This document shows, in pieces, positions 34,506 through 43,337 of a stretch of DNA of 60,484 nucleotides. Source of the DNA: Lapillicoccus sp. (lineage in GTDB: Bacteria; Actinomycetota; Actinomycetes; Actinomycetales; Dermatophilaceae); assembly GCF_025353065.1 (NCBI RefSeq), contig NZ_JANXRJ010000026.1, positions 1 through 60,484 of the forward strand, given 5' to 3'. The translations under genes were made by a program, and so were the position numbers. A model generated the notes under the pieces. It saw only the letters and a program-made list of their open reading frames with translations, was not told the origin of the DNA and made no database searches. Position 1 is the stretch's first letter; each line of letters begins with the position of its first letter.

Positions 34506-35504
34506 TCAGAACCATCCCGGCAGCAGCCGGCTCGCCGTGAGGCTGGTGAAGATCGTGAGGGCGACCAGGGCCGGTGTCGTGACGAGGTAGGTCATCGACC
34601 GGGACCACCGGCGGTAGAGCCGGATCGTCGCGGTGACCGCGACGACGAGGGCCAGCAGCTCGAGGACGAGGAGGGGCCACGCGGAGGTGTCTCCGTGGCG
34701 ACCGTCGGTCTCGGGCGCGTACCCGTTCTGCGGGGTGGGCACGAACGGTGCCCCCTGCAGCTTGGCGGTCACGACGAGCCCGGCTCTAGAGCTCCACGGC
34801 AGGAGGCTGTCGGACGTGGCCAGGGTCAGCTGGTCACCGGCACTCGGGTCGTAGAGACCGTCGCCGACGGCGGTCCGCGTGACCTGCGAGACCACGTAGG
34901 TGCTCTGGCCCTGGGTCGTGACGCAGATGATCTGGTCGCCCACCCGGAAGGCGCCGAGGTCACCGAAGGGTCCGGCGAATGCGGCCCGACGCCCGATGAA
35001 GACCGAGTTCCCGGGTTGACCGGGACCGGCCGTGCCCGGCACGTGGGACACGCCGCCGCGCATGATCTCGGAGGTGGCGCCCTCCGCCACGGCCTGCTGA
35101 GCCGCGAGTCGCGGCATCTGGAGCAGGGCGACTGGCGTGCCGAGAGCGGGTGCCCGTGTCACGGGCGCGGCCCCCTCGAGGCTGTTGTTCGCGGCGCCGT
35201 AGGCCTGGCCGATGGCCAGCCGCAGGTCGTCCGTGCGGGTGACCTGCTCCCGCGACTCGAAGAGCGGACCCACCGGGTAGCAGACGAGACCGGCCGCAAC
35301 GACGAGGAGCAGGACCCAGACTGCCGCCGTCCGCACCCCGCTGCGGACGGCGTCCGGGCCCCAGGATGGTGGCGTCGGTGGGGCGGGCTCCGATCGTGGG
35401 GCCGGGCCGAGCCCGAACGCGTGACCGGCCGAGGGGGGGCGGGGTGACGATGGTGCCGAGATCCTGAGCACCGTTGGTGCGACGGTCTGTTCGTGCGTGC
35501 TCAT
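34506..35504 (-). CDS. Sortase-fold protein lacking catalytic His and Cys (pseudo-sortase)
   Basis: A 332-residue membrane protein. A cytoplasmic Pro-rich tail, a membrane segment near residue 60-80, a class E/F sortase-like domain (about 130-250) and two C-terminal membrane segments are visible. Where active enzymes have a GHR motif, this has FIGRRAAFAGPF; where they have TTCHP, it has LTLATSDSLLPW. The active-site Arg region (SSRAGLVVTAKL) is kept. So His is replaced by Arg and Cys by Ser. ATG 35504 overlaps the stop of the anchored PstS-like gene (ATGA), so the two are co-translated. It probably acts as a binding or assembly partner and not as a transpeptidase. Confidence 0.75.
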   Translation of the reverse strand: MSTHEQTVAPTVLRISAPSSPRPPSAGHAFGLGPAPRSEPAPPTPPSWGPDAVRSGVRTAAVWVLLLVVAAGLVCYPVGPLFESREQVTRTDDLRLAIGQAYGAANNSLEGAAPVTRAPALGTPVALLQMPRLAAQQAVAEGATSEIMRGGVSHVPGTAGPGQPGNSVFIGRRAAFAGPFGDLGAFRVGDQIICVTTQGQSTYVVSQVTRTAVGDGLYDPSAGDQLTLATSDSLLPWSSRAGLVVTAKLQGAPFVPTPQNGYAPETDGRHGDTSAWPLLVLELLALVVAVTATIRLYRRWSRSMTYLVTTPALVALTIFTSLTASRLLPGWF

Positions 35505-37924
35505 CGACGTCCCCGACGACCCCAGGCGGCCGTGAGCCGCTTGACGGGGATCAGGCCGGCGGCCGCGGCGCCGCCGATCGTCAGGAGCAGGACGATGGCG
35601 AGCATGCCGAGCAGGGACGACGTCGTCGAGGTGTGCGCGGCGCCCTGGAAGGCGGCCACCGCGATGTCGGCGGACACCGGACGCGCGGCGATCGGCGTCG
35701 ACCGCTCCGTGAGCGCGGCCGCCTCGGCGTTGCGTGCCGCCGGGGTGTCCGTGCGGCCTGCTCCCGACCCGGTGGGCGTCGTGCCGACCACGCCGGAGGC
35801 GCCGGACGAGGACGACGCGGCGCCGTCGCCGGCGACCGGCCCCACGCCGACACTTGGGGCCGCAGGGGCCGGCGTCGCGGCCGGGGTCGGCGTCGGGGTG
35901 GCGGCCGGCGTCGGAGCCGGTTTCGGCGCGCAGGCCCCGGTGGGCTTGCCGGTGCCGATCTGCGCGATCGCTGCGTTGGCCTGGGCCACCAGCTGCGGTG
36001 TGAGGGGCGCCAACCCGGCGGAGAGGTTGCCCTGGCCGGCCCCGACGGCATACGAGAGGTAGGCCTTGAGGGTCGTCTGCTGGGTCCGCGGCTTGCAGCT
36101 GTCGTCCAGCAGCGGCGCCGTGGGGACGACGGCGTACTCGACGAAGGTCAACGGGTAGGCGGAGGCGTCGGTGCTGGCGTAGTAGCCGGCGGTGCCGAGG
36201 GCCCCCGCGGCAGCCTTCTGCATCGTGCCCGTCGTGGGCGCCGCATAGTCCGTGCCCGCGGAGATCCGGGCCGAGGTGACGGAGATGGTGGCGGCCGTCG
36301 CGGTGTCCATGACGGCGAACCGGAGGCAGCCCTTGGTCAGCGCCTTCTGGTAAGGCGGGAGGTCCGAGCTGGCGATGAAGGGACACATGTTCGCGTAGTT
36401 GCCGCTGGTGATGTCCTTGGAGATCTTGGCGCTGTAGAGACCCCCGACCGAGGAGGTCTGGGACGTCAGCACCGTCCCCGTGACCACGGTCGAGTGGTCG
36501 ACCAGCGACCCGAAGTCGCTGACCGGACCGACGGCCTTGGTCGCCCGCCCGAGGCTGCGGTTGACCGCGTTGTCGGGGAAGGTCCACGCGCTCGGCGCCC
36601 CGGCCGCCAGCAGCGACGAGAGAGCGATCGCGGTGGAGTCCTCCCCGACGGAGTAGGTGGTCGTGGGAGCCATCACGAACGGGAAACCGATGAGCGAGGG
36701 GTCAAGCGTGGGCAATTTCTTGGCGTTCGTGGACCGGGTCAGGATGGCGGCCCCGAGCGGGTTGTACTTCGCGCCGTCCGCCGCCGTGGTGGCCAGCGTG
36801 TCGGGGATGGAGGTGGGGAAGTCGTGGAGGACGATGCGCGCGACGTCCGAGGTCGACAGCGCGATCGAGCCGGGGTCGGTGACGGTGGACGCGAGCTGCC
36901 CTGGCGTGAGCGACGGCGAGGTCAACCCGCCGAGCTGGGCGACCGAGACCGCGTTGAGGGCGATGGGGATCCGCACCTGGCCCGCGGCCAGCGGGCTCTT
37001 GGTCAGGGCGGGTGAGCCGATGAAGGCGAGGTCGGACGTCGTCCCGACCGTCGGGACGCCGGACGGGTCGTTCTCCCCCAGGCCGGTCGGGACGTAGGAG
37101 ACGGGGATCGGGGACGGGGTGGCCGCGCAGAAGGACCGGTCGAGCGCCGCGATGGGGTTCTGCAGCCGCTCGGGACCGGTGGCGGTCACGGTGGTGGTGG
37201 CGCTGAGGCCGGTGCAGCCCTGCGCGCCGGACCCGCCGATCGGGCCCGGGGCGAGGGTCAGGCTCGTGAGGTCGGTCCAGTTGGTGATGCCGTCCGCGTG
37301 TTGCACGACGAAACCGATCGTGCAGGGGTGGGTCGGGTCGCACGCCAGGCTGGGGTAGGTCTTGGAGGGGCCGTGCGTGAAGTCGACCGTGTAGCCGTAG
37401 GTGCCGACCGAGGTCCCGGACCCGACGAGGAAGTCAACGTCGACGTTCCCGCTCAGGTCCGGGTTCGCGTGGTAGGTGGACGTCGACAGGCCGGGCGTGT
37501 TGAGCGAGGACGGATCGGTGTCACCCGTGAGGCCGGTGGGGAGGCGGGCCGCGCAGGCGTGCTGACCCGTGTTCTTGTTGGTGAGGGCCATCTTGCTGAT
37601 GGGGAGCCCGGCGGGGCAGGTGCCGATGCTGTTGACGTACTCGTTCGCCGTGAGCCCCGCGAAGTGCAGGTGGACGACGTCGCCCTGCTTGACGCCGGCG
37701 AGCGACGCGGGAGTGACGCTCAGTGTGATCGCGCTGCCGGCCTTCGGGTCCGTGAGGACCCGCGGGGCGGGGTCGCCGGGCGAGGGCGCACCCGAGGCGG
37801 CGGCGGGAACGAGGAGGGCCAGCGCTGCGAGCACGAGGACCAGTCCGCGTCTGTGGAGTGCGCGTCTGTGGAGGGGGCGACGATAGGCATCACGAGATGG
37901 GCTGACGGTGTGGAGCGAGCGCAT
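35501..37924 (-). CDS. Large membrane-anchored PstS-like protein 2
   Basis: An 807-residue surface protein. A signal peptide (RRGLVLVLAALALLVPAAASGAP) is followed by a first domain of about 200 residues (ITLSVTPASLAGVKQGDVVHLHFAGL), a PstS-like domain at about 260-640 (VPTVGTTSDLAFIGSPALTKS, GGLYSAKISKDITSGNYANMCPF, TLKAYLSYAVG), a Pro/Ala/Ser linker, and a C-terminal membrane segment (MLAIVLLLTIGGAAAAGLI) with a basic tail. There is no LPXTG or LAXTG sorting signal, so the membrane helix is the anchor. ATG 37924 has GGAAGG upstream. It is divergent from pstC across a GTTCACC-bearing region. Confidence 0.7.
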   Translation of the reverse strand: MRSLHTVSPSRDAYRRPLHRRALHRRGLVLVLAALALLVPAAASGAPSPGDPAPRVLTDPKAGSAITLSVTPASLAGVKQGDVVHLHFAGLTANEYVNSIGTCPAGLPISKMALTNKNTGQHACAARLPTGLTGDTDPSSLNTPGLSTSTYHANPDLSGNVDVDFLVGSGTSVGTYGYTVDFTHGPSKTYPSLACDPTHPCTIGFVVQHADGITNWTDLTSLTLAPGPIGGSGAQGCTGLSATTTVTATGPERLQNPIAALDRSFCAATPSPIPVSYVPTGLGENDPSGVPTVGTTSDLAFIGSPALTKSPLAAGQVRIPIALNAVSVAQLGGLTSPSLTPGQLASTVTDPGSIALSTSDVARIVLHDFPTSIPDTLATTAADGAKYNPLGAAILTRSTNAKKLPTLDPSLIGFPFVMAPTTTYSVGEDSTAIALSSLLAAGAPSAWTFPDNAVNRSLGRATKAVGPVSDFGSLVDHSTVVTGTVLTSQTSSVGGLYSAKISKDITSGNYANMCPFIASSDLPPYQKALTKGCLRFAVMDTATAATISVTSARISAGTDYAAPTTGTMQKAAAGALGTAGYYASTDASAYPLTFVEYAVVPTAPLLDDSCKPRTQQTTLKAYLSYAVGAGQGNLSAGLAPLTPQLVAQANAAIAQIGTGKPTGACAPKPAPTPAATPTPTPAATPAPAAPSVGVGPVAGDGAASSSSGASGVVGTTPTGSGAGRTDTPAARNAEAAALTERSTPIAARPVSADIAVAAFQGAAHTSTTSSLLGMLAIVLLLTIGGAAAAGLIPVKRLTAAWGRRGRR

Positions 37925-37965
37925 GCCCACCCTTCCTGAGTTGTGTGGCGCACGTTCTGGTGTGT

Positions 37966-37972
37966 GGTGAAC
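37966..37972 (-). promoter_or_regulatory. Single GTTCACC element before PstS-like gene 2
   Basis: The minus strand reads GTTCACC at 37972-37966, 42 bp upstream of the start. Neighbouring 11-bp units match poorly, so this is a weak half-site for PhoP. Confidence 0.3.
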
Positions 37973-38025
37973 CGCGACGTTCCCCACGTCCGCGTCCTTG
38001 AGAATGGTGTGGGACAAGGGAACCC

Positions 38026-38090
38026 GGGTCAACAGGGGATCAGGCTCGATTCCCCGCGTTGACCCCCTCGACGTCGGGTGTTCACCTTCG
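38026..38090 (+). promoter_or_regulatory. Candidate PHO box and nested inverted repeat before pstC
   Basis: GTTGACCCCCT (38058) and GTTCACCTTCG (38080) are PhoP-unit-like and exactly 22 bp apart. The first also forms the right arm of an inverted repeat: GGGTCAAC (38026-38033) with GTTGACCC (38058-38065), enclosing GGGGA and TCCCC. pstC starts 41 bp downstream. Confidence 0.45.
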
Positions 38091-38131
38091 CAGCGTCGGG
38101 CGGTCAGTCCCGGACCGGACAGTGACTCCTC

Positions 38132-39112
38132 GTGGCCGAGATCCCTGTCGAGCGCGCTCCACGAGCCCGCGTCCGTCCCCGAGACCGCTCCACCCCGTCG
38201 GACCGCGTCTTCTCCGGGCTCACCCGTGGCGCCGGGATCCTCGTCCTGGTGATCCTGACGTTGATCGCAGTCTTCCTCGTCGACCAGGCCGGACCGGCGC
38301 TCTCGGCGAGCGGGTGGTCCTTCTTCACCACCGTCGACTTCGCGAGCAACCTGCGCCCGCCGGTGCTCGGCGTCCTCGGTCTCCTCATCGGGACGGTGAC
38401 CGTGGCGCTGATCGCCGTCACGGTCGCCATCCCCACGAGCGTGCTCACGGCGCTCTTCATCACCGACGTCGCCACCGGCCGGCTGCGGGCGATGATGATG
38501 GGCCTGGTCGACCTGCTGGCCGCGCTGCCCAGCCTCCTCTACGGCCTCTGGGGTTTCGCCTTCCTGTCCCCCCTGCTGCCCCCTCTGTCGCTCTGGGTCT
38601 CCGACCACCTGGGCTTCGTGCCGTTCCTCCGGGTCGACCAGGGCGCACCCCTCATCTCGTCCTACGCCATCGCCGGCCTCGTCGTCTCCCTGATGACGCT
38701 GCCGATCATCACCTCGATCGTCCGCGAGGTCTTCATGCAGGTGCCGCCGGGGGAGAAGGAGGCGGCGCTCGCCCTGGGGTCCACCAGGTGGGGGATGCTG
38801 CGCACGGTGGTGCTCCCGTTCGGTCGCGGCGGGATCATCGGTGGCTCGATGCTCGGGCTCGGGCGCGCCCTCGGGGAGACGATCGCCGTGTCGCTCCTGC
38901 TCCCTCAGATCCCCTCGGCGACGGTGCACATCCTGCAGTACGGCGGGTCGACCATCGCGGGCTTCATCGCCAACAACACCGGGGTGTCGGGGCTGGCCCT
39001 CTCGGGGCTGCTCGCTGCGGGACTCGTCCTCTTCGTCTTCACCCTGGCGACGAACTTCATCGCCAGCCTGATCATCTCGAGGAGCCGGTCCGGGGCCGGG
39101 GTGGACGCATGA
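38132..39112 (+). CDS. pstC: Phosphate ABC transporter permease PstC
   Basis: A 326-residue permease with six membrane segments. [19 protein letters not shown] and the loop [26 protein letters not shown] (the EAA-type coupling helix) are characteristic of PstC. It forms the membrane channel for phosphate with PstA. GTG 38132 is the first in-frame start after the PHO-like region; an Arg-rich N-terminal tail precedes the first helix. The stop overlaps the start of the pstA part of the next gene (ATGA). Confidence 0.88.
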   Translation: MAEIPVERAPRARVRPRDRSTPSDRVFSGLTRGAGILVLVILTLIAVFLVDQAGPALSASGWSFFTTVDFASNLRPPVLGVLGLLIGTVTVALIAVTVAIPTSVLTALFITDVATGRLRAMMMGLVDLLAALPSLLYGLWGFAFLSPLLPPLSLWVSDHLGFVPFLRVDQGAPLISSYAIAGLVVSLMTLPIITSIVREVFMQVPPGEKEAALALGSTRWGMLRTVVLPFGRGGIIGGSMLGLGRALGETIAVSLLLPQIPSATVHILQYGGSTIAGFIANNTGVSGLALSGLLAAGLVLFVFTLATNFIASLIISRSRSGAGVDA

Positions 39113-41367
39113 CGAACGTCGGCGAAGAGATCCCCCTCACACTGGACGCGACGGGACCGACGACTGTCCTCATCGGACAGCAGGCGGACGGTCAGCTCAC
39201 CCTGCGGGTCATGCCGGAGGGGAGCCCCGTGGTCGGGGGGGGCACCCGCTCCGGCTCTGCCCTCCCGTCGCCCGCGGCGGCGCCACCGGGACCGTCGTCG
39301 CCGCGGCCTGCCGGGTCGCGGACCAGGGTGCGCCCCACGTCGTGGACGCCCGGCGACGTCGTCCTCGTCGCCGGCTCGGCCGTCTCCTCGGCCTTCCTCA
39401 CCGGCCTGGTGCTGCACGTCCTCTCCAGCTCGCCGGGCTGGCTGGCCGACCTCCTGACCTGGTATGCCATCACGCTCGTCATGGTCTACGCCCTCAGCCG
39501 GGAGCAGGGTGGGACCCAGGCGGCCATCGACCGCATCGTCACCATCGTCATCTCCACCGGCGCGCTGCTGCTGGTCGTCCCCCTCGTCAGCCTCCTCGGC
39601 TACGTCCTCGTGCGCGGGCTGCCGCACCTGTCCCTGAACTTCTTCACCCACGACCTGCGCGGGGTGACCCCGAACCTTCCTCCCGAGCAGGGCGGCGGCC
39701 TCCACGCCATCATCGGAACGCTGGAGCAGGCCGGCATCGCCCTCGTCCTCGTGCTCCCTCTCGGTCTCCTGACCGCGGTCTTCCTCAACGAGACCTCGTC
39801 CCGGCTACGGCGACCGATCCGGATCGTCGTCGACGCCATGAGCGGGCTCCCCTCGATCGTCGCCGGCCTGTTCATCTACTCCGCGCTCATCGTCAGCAAG
39901 CCGGTCGACTCCTCCTTCTTCAACTTCAACGGCACCATGGCCGCCTTCGCCCTCGCGCTCGTCATGCTGCCCACGGTCACCCGCACCGTCGAGGTCGTCC
40001 TGCGCCTCGTCCCGGCCGGACTCCGGGAAGCCTCGCTGGCGCTCGGAGCCGGTCGCGGCCGGACGGTGTGGAGCGTGGTCCTCCCGACCGCCCGCAGCGG
40101 GGTCACGACGGCCACGGTGCTCGGGCTGGCGCGGATCGTCGGCGAGACCGCCCCGCTGCTCTTCACCGCCTTCGGCTCCCTGCTGATCAACGCCAACCCG
40201 CTGTCCGGGCCGCAGGAGAGCCTGCCCCTCTACGTCTTCCGCCTGGTCAAGTCCCCCTCGGCCAACGAGAGCGACCGCGGCTACGTCGGCGCCGTCGTCC
40301 TCATCGGCCTGGTCCTGATCCTGTTCGTGGTCGCCCGCCTGCTCGGACGCGGCGGCGTGACCCGACGGCGCACCCGCCCGACCCGCCCCACCACGGCCTC
40401 CCTGCCCACCACACCCGCCACGCCCACCACACCCGCCACACCCTCCACGCCCGCCCTGCCCTCCCTGCCCGCCCTGCCCGCCCTGCCCCCTGGAGAAGAG
40501 CCTGCGATGTCATCCCACCCCCCGACCACGATGTTCCGTCCCGAGGACGGGGCCCCGGCCGCCGGGCAGATCCACCTCACGGGAGGGCCGCCCGAGGGCG
40601 CCGCGAGCATCGAGACCGTCGACCTGTGCGCCTGGTTCGGGGAGCGCCTCGTCCTCGAGGGCGTCGACCTGGTGATGCCGGCCAACCGCGTGACCGCCCT
40701 CATCGGGCCGTCCGGCTGCGGCAAGTCCACCTTCCTCCGGATGCTCAACCGGATGCACGAGCTGGTGCCGACCGCCTCGCTCGCCGGACAGGTCCTGCTC
40801 GACGGCGAGAACATCTACGGGCCGGGTATGCGGGCGCAACGGGTCCGCGCCCGCGTCGGCATGGTCTTCCAGAAGCCGAACCCCTTCCCGGCGATGAGCA
40901 TCCGCGACAACGTCCTGTCCGGGCTCAAGCTCGGCGGCCTCGGCTGCTCCGACAAGGACGCCCTGGTCGAGCACAGCCTCGAGCGGGCCGGACTGTGGAG
41001 GGAGGTGCGGGACCGGCTCGACTCCCCGGGCGGCGCGCTCTCGGGCGGCCAGCAGCAGCGGCTGTGCATCGCCCGGTCGCTCGCGGTGCGTCCCAACGTC
41101 CTGCTCATGGACGAGCCCTGCTCGGCCCTCGACCCGACGTCGACCCGGCGGATCGAGGAGACCATCAAGCAGCTCTCCCAGGACGTGACCGTCGTCATCG
41201 TGACCCACAACATGCAGCAGGCACAACGGGTCTCGGACTTCTGCGCCTTCTTCCTCGCGGCCGAGGGCGAACCCGGCCGGGTGCTCGAGCACGGCCCGAC
41301 GACCGACGTCTTCGGCCGGCCCGTGGACTCGCGGACCCGCGACTACGTGGGCGGCCGGTTCGGGTGA
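39109..41367 (+). CDS. pstA-pstB: Natural fusion of phosphate permease PstA and ATPase PstB
   Basis: One uninterrupted 752-residue frame. Residues 1-90 are a polar Pro-rich tail. Residues about 95-420 are PstA: six or more membrane segments, [16 protein letters not shown] and [23 protein letters not shown] linker of about 45 residues rich in Thr, Pro, Ala and Leu leads to PstB from about 467: Walker [11 protein letters not shown]-loop VFQKPNPFP, signature SGGQQQ, Walker [13 protein letters not shown] and the switch His in VTHNMQQ. The PstA C-terminus should be cytoplasmic, so the fusion is topologically sound. An internal ATG with its own ribosome site may also give free PstB. Confidence 0.85.
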   Translation: MTNVGEEIPLTLDATGPTTVLIGQQADGQLTLRVMPEGSPVVGGGTRSGSALPSPAAAPPGPSSPRPAGSRTRVRPTSWTPGDVVLVAGSAVSSAFLTGLVLHVLSSSPGWLADLLTWYAITLVMVYALSREQGGTQAAIDRIVTIVISTGALLLVVPLVSLLGYVLVRGLPHLSLNFFTHDLRGVTPNLPPEQGGGLHAIIGTLEQAGIALVLVLPLGLLTAVFLNETSSRLRRPIRIVVDAMSGLPSIVAGLFIYSALIVSKPVDSSFFNFNGTMAAFALALVMLPTVTRTVEVVLRLVPAGLREASLALGAGRGRTVWSVVLPTARSGVTTATVLGLARIVGETAPLLFTAFGSLLINANPLSGPQESLPLYVFRLVKSPSANESDRGYVGAVVLIGLVLILFVVARLLGRGGVTRRRTRPTRPTTASLPTTPATPTTPATPSTPALPSLPALPALPPGEEPAMSSHPPTTMFRPEDGAPAAGQIHLTGGPPEGAASIETVDLCAWFGERLVLEGVDLVMPANRVTALIGPSGCGKSTFLRMLNRMHELVPTASLAGQVLLDGENIYGPGMRAQRVRARVGMVFQKPNPFPAMSIRDNVLSGLKLGGLGCSDKDALVEHSLERAGLWREVRDRLDSPGGALSGGQQQRLCIARSLAVRPNVLLMDEPCSALDPTSTRRIEETIKQLSQDVTVVIVTHNMQQAQRVSDFCAFFLAAEGEPGRVLEHGPTTDVFGRPVDSRTRDYVGGRFG
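40492..40509 (+). promoter_or_regulatory. Internal ribosome binding site and start for a free PstB
   Basis: GGAGAAGAG (40492-40500) lies 6 nt before ATG 40507, in frame in the PstA-PstB fusion at the end of the linker. Starting there gives a normal 286-residue PstB. It may be the relic of a lost stop codon or a working second start. Confidence 0.5.
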
Positions 41368-41388
41368 GACCTGTGCAGCCCCATCACG

Positions 41389-41442
41389 CCAGTCCATCCA
41401 CAGCAGCCAGTCCATCCACAGCAGCCAGCCGGTCCACACCAT
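41389..41442 (+). repeat. 18-bp tandem repeat between pstAB and pstS
   Basis: CCAGTCCATCCACAGCAG occurs twice (41389-41406, 41407-41424), followed by a diverged third copy to 41442. It fills half of the 104-nt gap before pstS. Confidence 0.65.
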
Positions 41443-41471
41443 CCAGCCACCCCCGCACCCTGGAGCACCCG

Positions 41472-43172
41472 ATGAGAGCCCGTCGCCGCTCGGCACGCAA
41501 AGCCGCAACCGCCCTGCCCGCCGCTCTGCCCGCCGCCCTGCTCGCCGCCCTGCTCGCCGTCCTGCTCGCCTGCGCCCCGGCGTCGGCCGAAACGCTTGCG
41601 CCGGCGGGTGGGTCGGGGTCCACCTACGTGGGGATCGCGATGCGCCAGTGGGTGGCCCAGGGCCAGAGCCAGGGGTGGTCCCTCAACTACACCCCGGTGG
41701 GGTCGCCCACGGGCATGAACATGTACAACCTGGCGCAGGTGGACTTCGCGGCGACCGAGGCCGAGTTCGTCTCCCTGGGCCTGAACCCGTCACGTGGCTA
41801 CCAGTACGTCCCGGACGTCGCCGGCGCCACGGCGATCATGTACAACGTCAAGGAGTCCTCCGGACGCCAGGTCGACTACCTGCACCTCAGTCGTCAGACC
41901 GTCGCCCGCATCTTCATCGGCACCATCACGAACTGGTCGGACCCGGCGATCAGCGCCACCAACAAGGGAATCAAGTTCCCCGACATGCCGATTCGCGTCG
42001 TGCTGCGTGGCAACGCCTCCGGGACGACCGCCCTGTTCTACGACTTCATCGCCAACACCCTGGGGGCGGAGTTCACCGCCCGCTTCAACCAGTTCCAGTG
42101 CGGCGCCGCCGACGTGCGCCCCGTGCTGATCCAGTGCGCGAAGCCCGGCTTCATCCCCTCCACCGTCTCGTTCAACGACTCCGACCAGATCGCCCAGTAC
42201 GTCGCGAACTCCGCCACCGGGCTGGGCTCCATCGCCTTCGACGAGTTCGGCTACGCCAAGGTCTACAAGGCACCCACCGCGTGGATCCAGAACTCCGCAG
42301 GGAAGTACGTGCTGCCCTACGCGCAGAACATCTCGGCGGCGCTGGAGAGCGCCAGGCTCCGACCGGACCTCAGCCAGGACCTCTCGGCGGTCTACGCCAG
42401 TCCCAGCCCCACGGCATACCCGATCTCCGCCTACTCCTACCTCGTGACCCAGTGCGCGGCCGCGGCCGACCGGGCGACCTGCAAGGGCGCCTATCCCAAC
42501 GCCGGCGTCGGCGCCACGCTCGCCAAGTGGATGAGCTACATCGCGTGCGACGGACAGGTCACGATGGCCGCACAGGGGTATTCGCCGCTCCCCGTCAACC
42601 TCAGCCGGGAGATGGCGAACTCCGTCTCGCGGTTGACCGGGCAACCCGCCGTCACGCTCTCGGCCGCGAACTGCTCGAACCCCCGCTTCAGTGGCTCCCT
42701 CGGTGCCGGGTCGGTCAGCCCCTGCGACCCGTTCCTCTGCGGGACCCAGGCCGGCTCGTCCACCGGAGGGGGAGCGCCGGGTCCCGCCGCGGGGGCACCC
42801 GCAGCAGGGGGGACCGGCGCGGGAGGCGCTGCCGCGAACGCCCCGGGGACGGCGGGGAGCTCGGCCGCGGCACCAGGGTCGGCCGCCGCGTCGAAGGCCG
42901 CCTCACCGGGCGCCGCAGGAAGCGCGGCCGCGACCTCCGCCGCAGCGGCCGCCGCCGCCGGATCCTCGGCGGCCGCCCAGACGAGCACCGACGGTCGGGT
43001 CCTCGCCGTCGGAGGCGGGAGCGCGGCTTCCGCGTGGCGGGCGGCCAAACCGGTCGAGTTCGCCGCAGCCGTCCCCGACGACCCCTTCGGCTGGCTGCCG
43101 GCGGTCCTGCTGCTCGGCTTGCTGCTCGTGCCGACGCTGGTGACCGTCCTCGGTCGCCGGTCCTCCCGGTAG
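41472..43172 (+). CDS. pstS: Membrane-anchored phosphate-binding protein PstS
   Basis: A 566-residue surface protein. The signal peptide core (ALPAALLAALLAVLLACAPASA) is encoded by near-repeats. The PstS domain (residues about 40-400) has GGSGSTYVGIAMRQWVAQ, VDFAATEAEF, FIGTITNWSDPAI and RGNASGTTALFYDFI, where Ser and Thr hydrogen-bond phosphate. An Ala/Gly/Ser-rich spacer of about 110 residues leads to a membrane helix (WLPAVLLLGLLLVPTLVTVL) and a basic end. ATG 41472 has GGAG 8 nt upstream. It delivers phosphate to the PstC/PstA-PstB transporter encoded just upstream. Long in-frame sequence before the ATG overlaps pstAB and is not used. Confidence 0.85.
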   Translation: MRARRRSARKAATALPAALPAALLAALLAVLLACAPASAETLAPAGGSGSTYVGIAMRQWVAQGQSQGWSLNYTPVGSPTGMNMYNLAQVDFAATEAEFVSLGLNPSRGYQYVPDVAGATAIMYNVKESSGRQVDYLHLSRQTVARIFIGTITNWSDPAISATNKGIKFPDMPIRVVLRGNASGTTALFYDFIANTLGAEFTARFNQFQCGAADVRPVLIQCAKPGFIPSTVSFNDSDQIAQYVANSATGLGSIAFDEFGYAKVYKAPTAWIQNSAGKYVLPYAQNISAALESARLRPDLSQDLSAVYASPSPTAYPISAYSYLVTQCAAAADRATCKGAYPNAGVGATLAKWMSYIACDGQVTMAAQGYSPLPVNLSREMANSVSRLTGQPAVTLSAANCSNPRFSGSLGAGSVSPCDPFLCGTQAGSSTGGGAPGPAAGAPAAGGTGAGGAAANAPGTAGSSAAAPGSAAASKAASPGAAGSAAATSAAAAAAAGSSAAAQTSTDGRVLAVGGGSAASAWRAAKPVEFAAAVPDDPFGWLPAVLLLGLLLVPTLVTVLGRRSSR

Positions 43173-43190
43173 CCCGGGCCGTCACGGGCC

Positions 43191-43212
43191 CGACACCAAG
43201 AGTTCACCGACG
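43191..43212 (+). promoter_or_regulatory. Weak PHO-box-like pair before the phosphatase gene
   Basis: CGACACCAAGA (43191) and GTTCACCGACG (43202) are adjacent 11-bp units; the second is a perfect GTTCACC core, the first only partial. The site is 126 bp upstream of the phosphatase start. The rest of 43173-43337 shows no gene. Confidence 0.3.
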
Positions 43213-43337
43213 CGTCGAAGCGTTGTCGACCCGTTCCCAGCGGTTTCGCAGGCGGCCACAGCAGCATCGCAGGTGCGCGGAGGGGCAAGGTCCTGCGCGC
43301 GTCCCCGCCGTGTCGTCAGCCCGATCGGAGCAGCTCC

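Noticed and set aside
35501..38929. PstS-like gene extended upstream to 38929
   Set aside because: The extension is antisense to pstC and lies before a good signal peptide and ribosome site at 37924.
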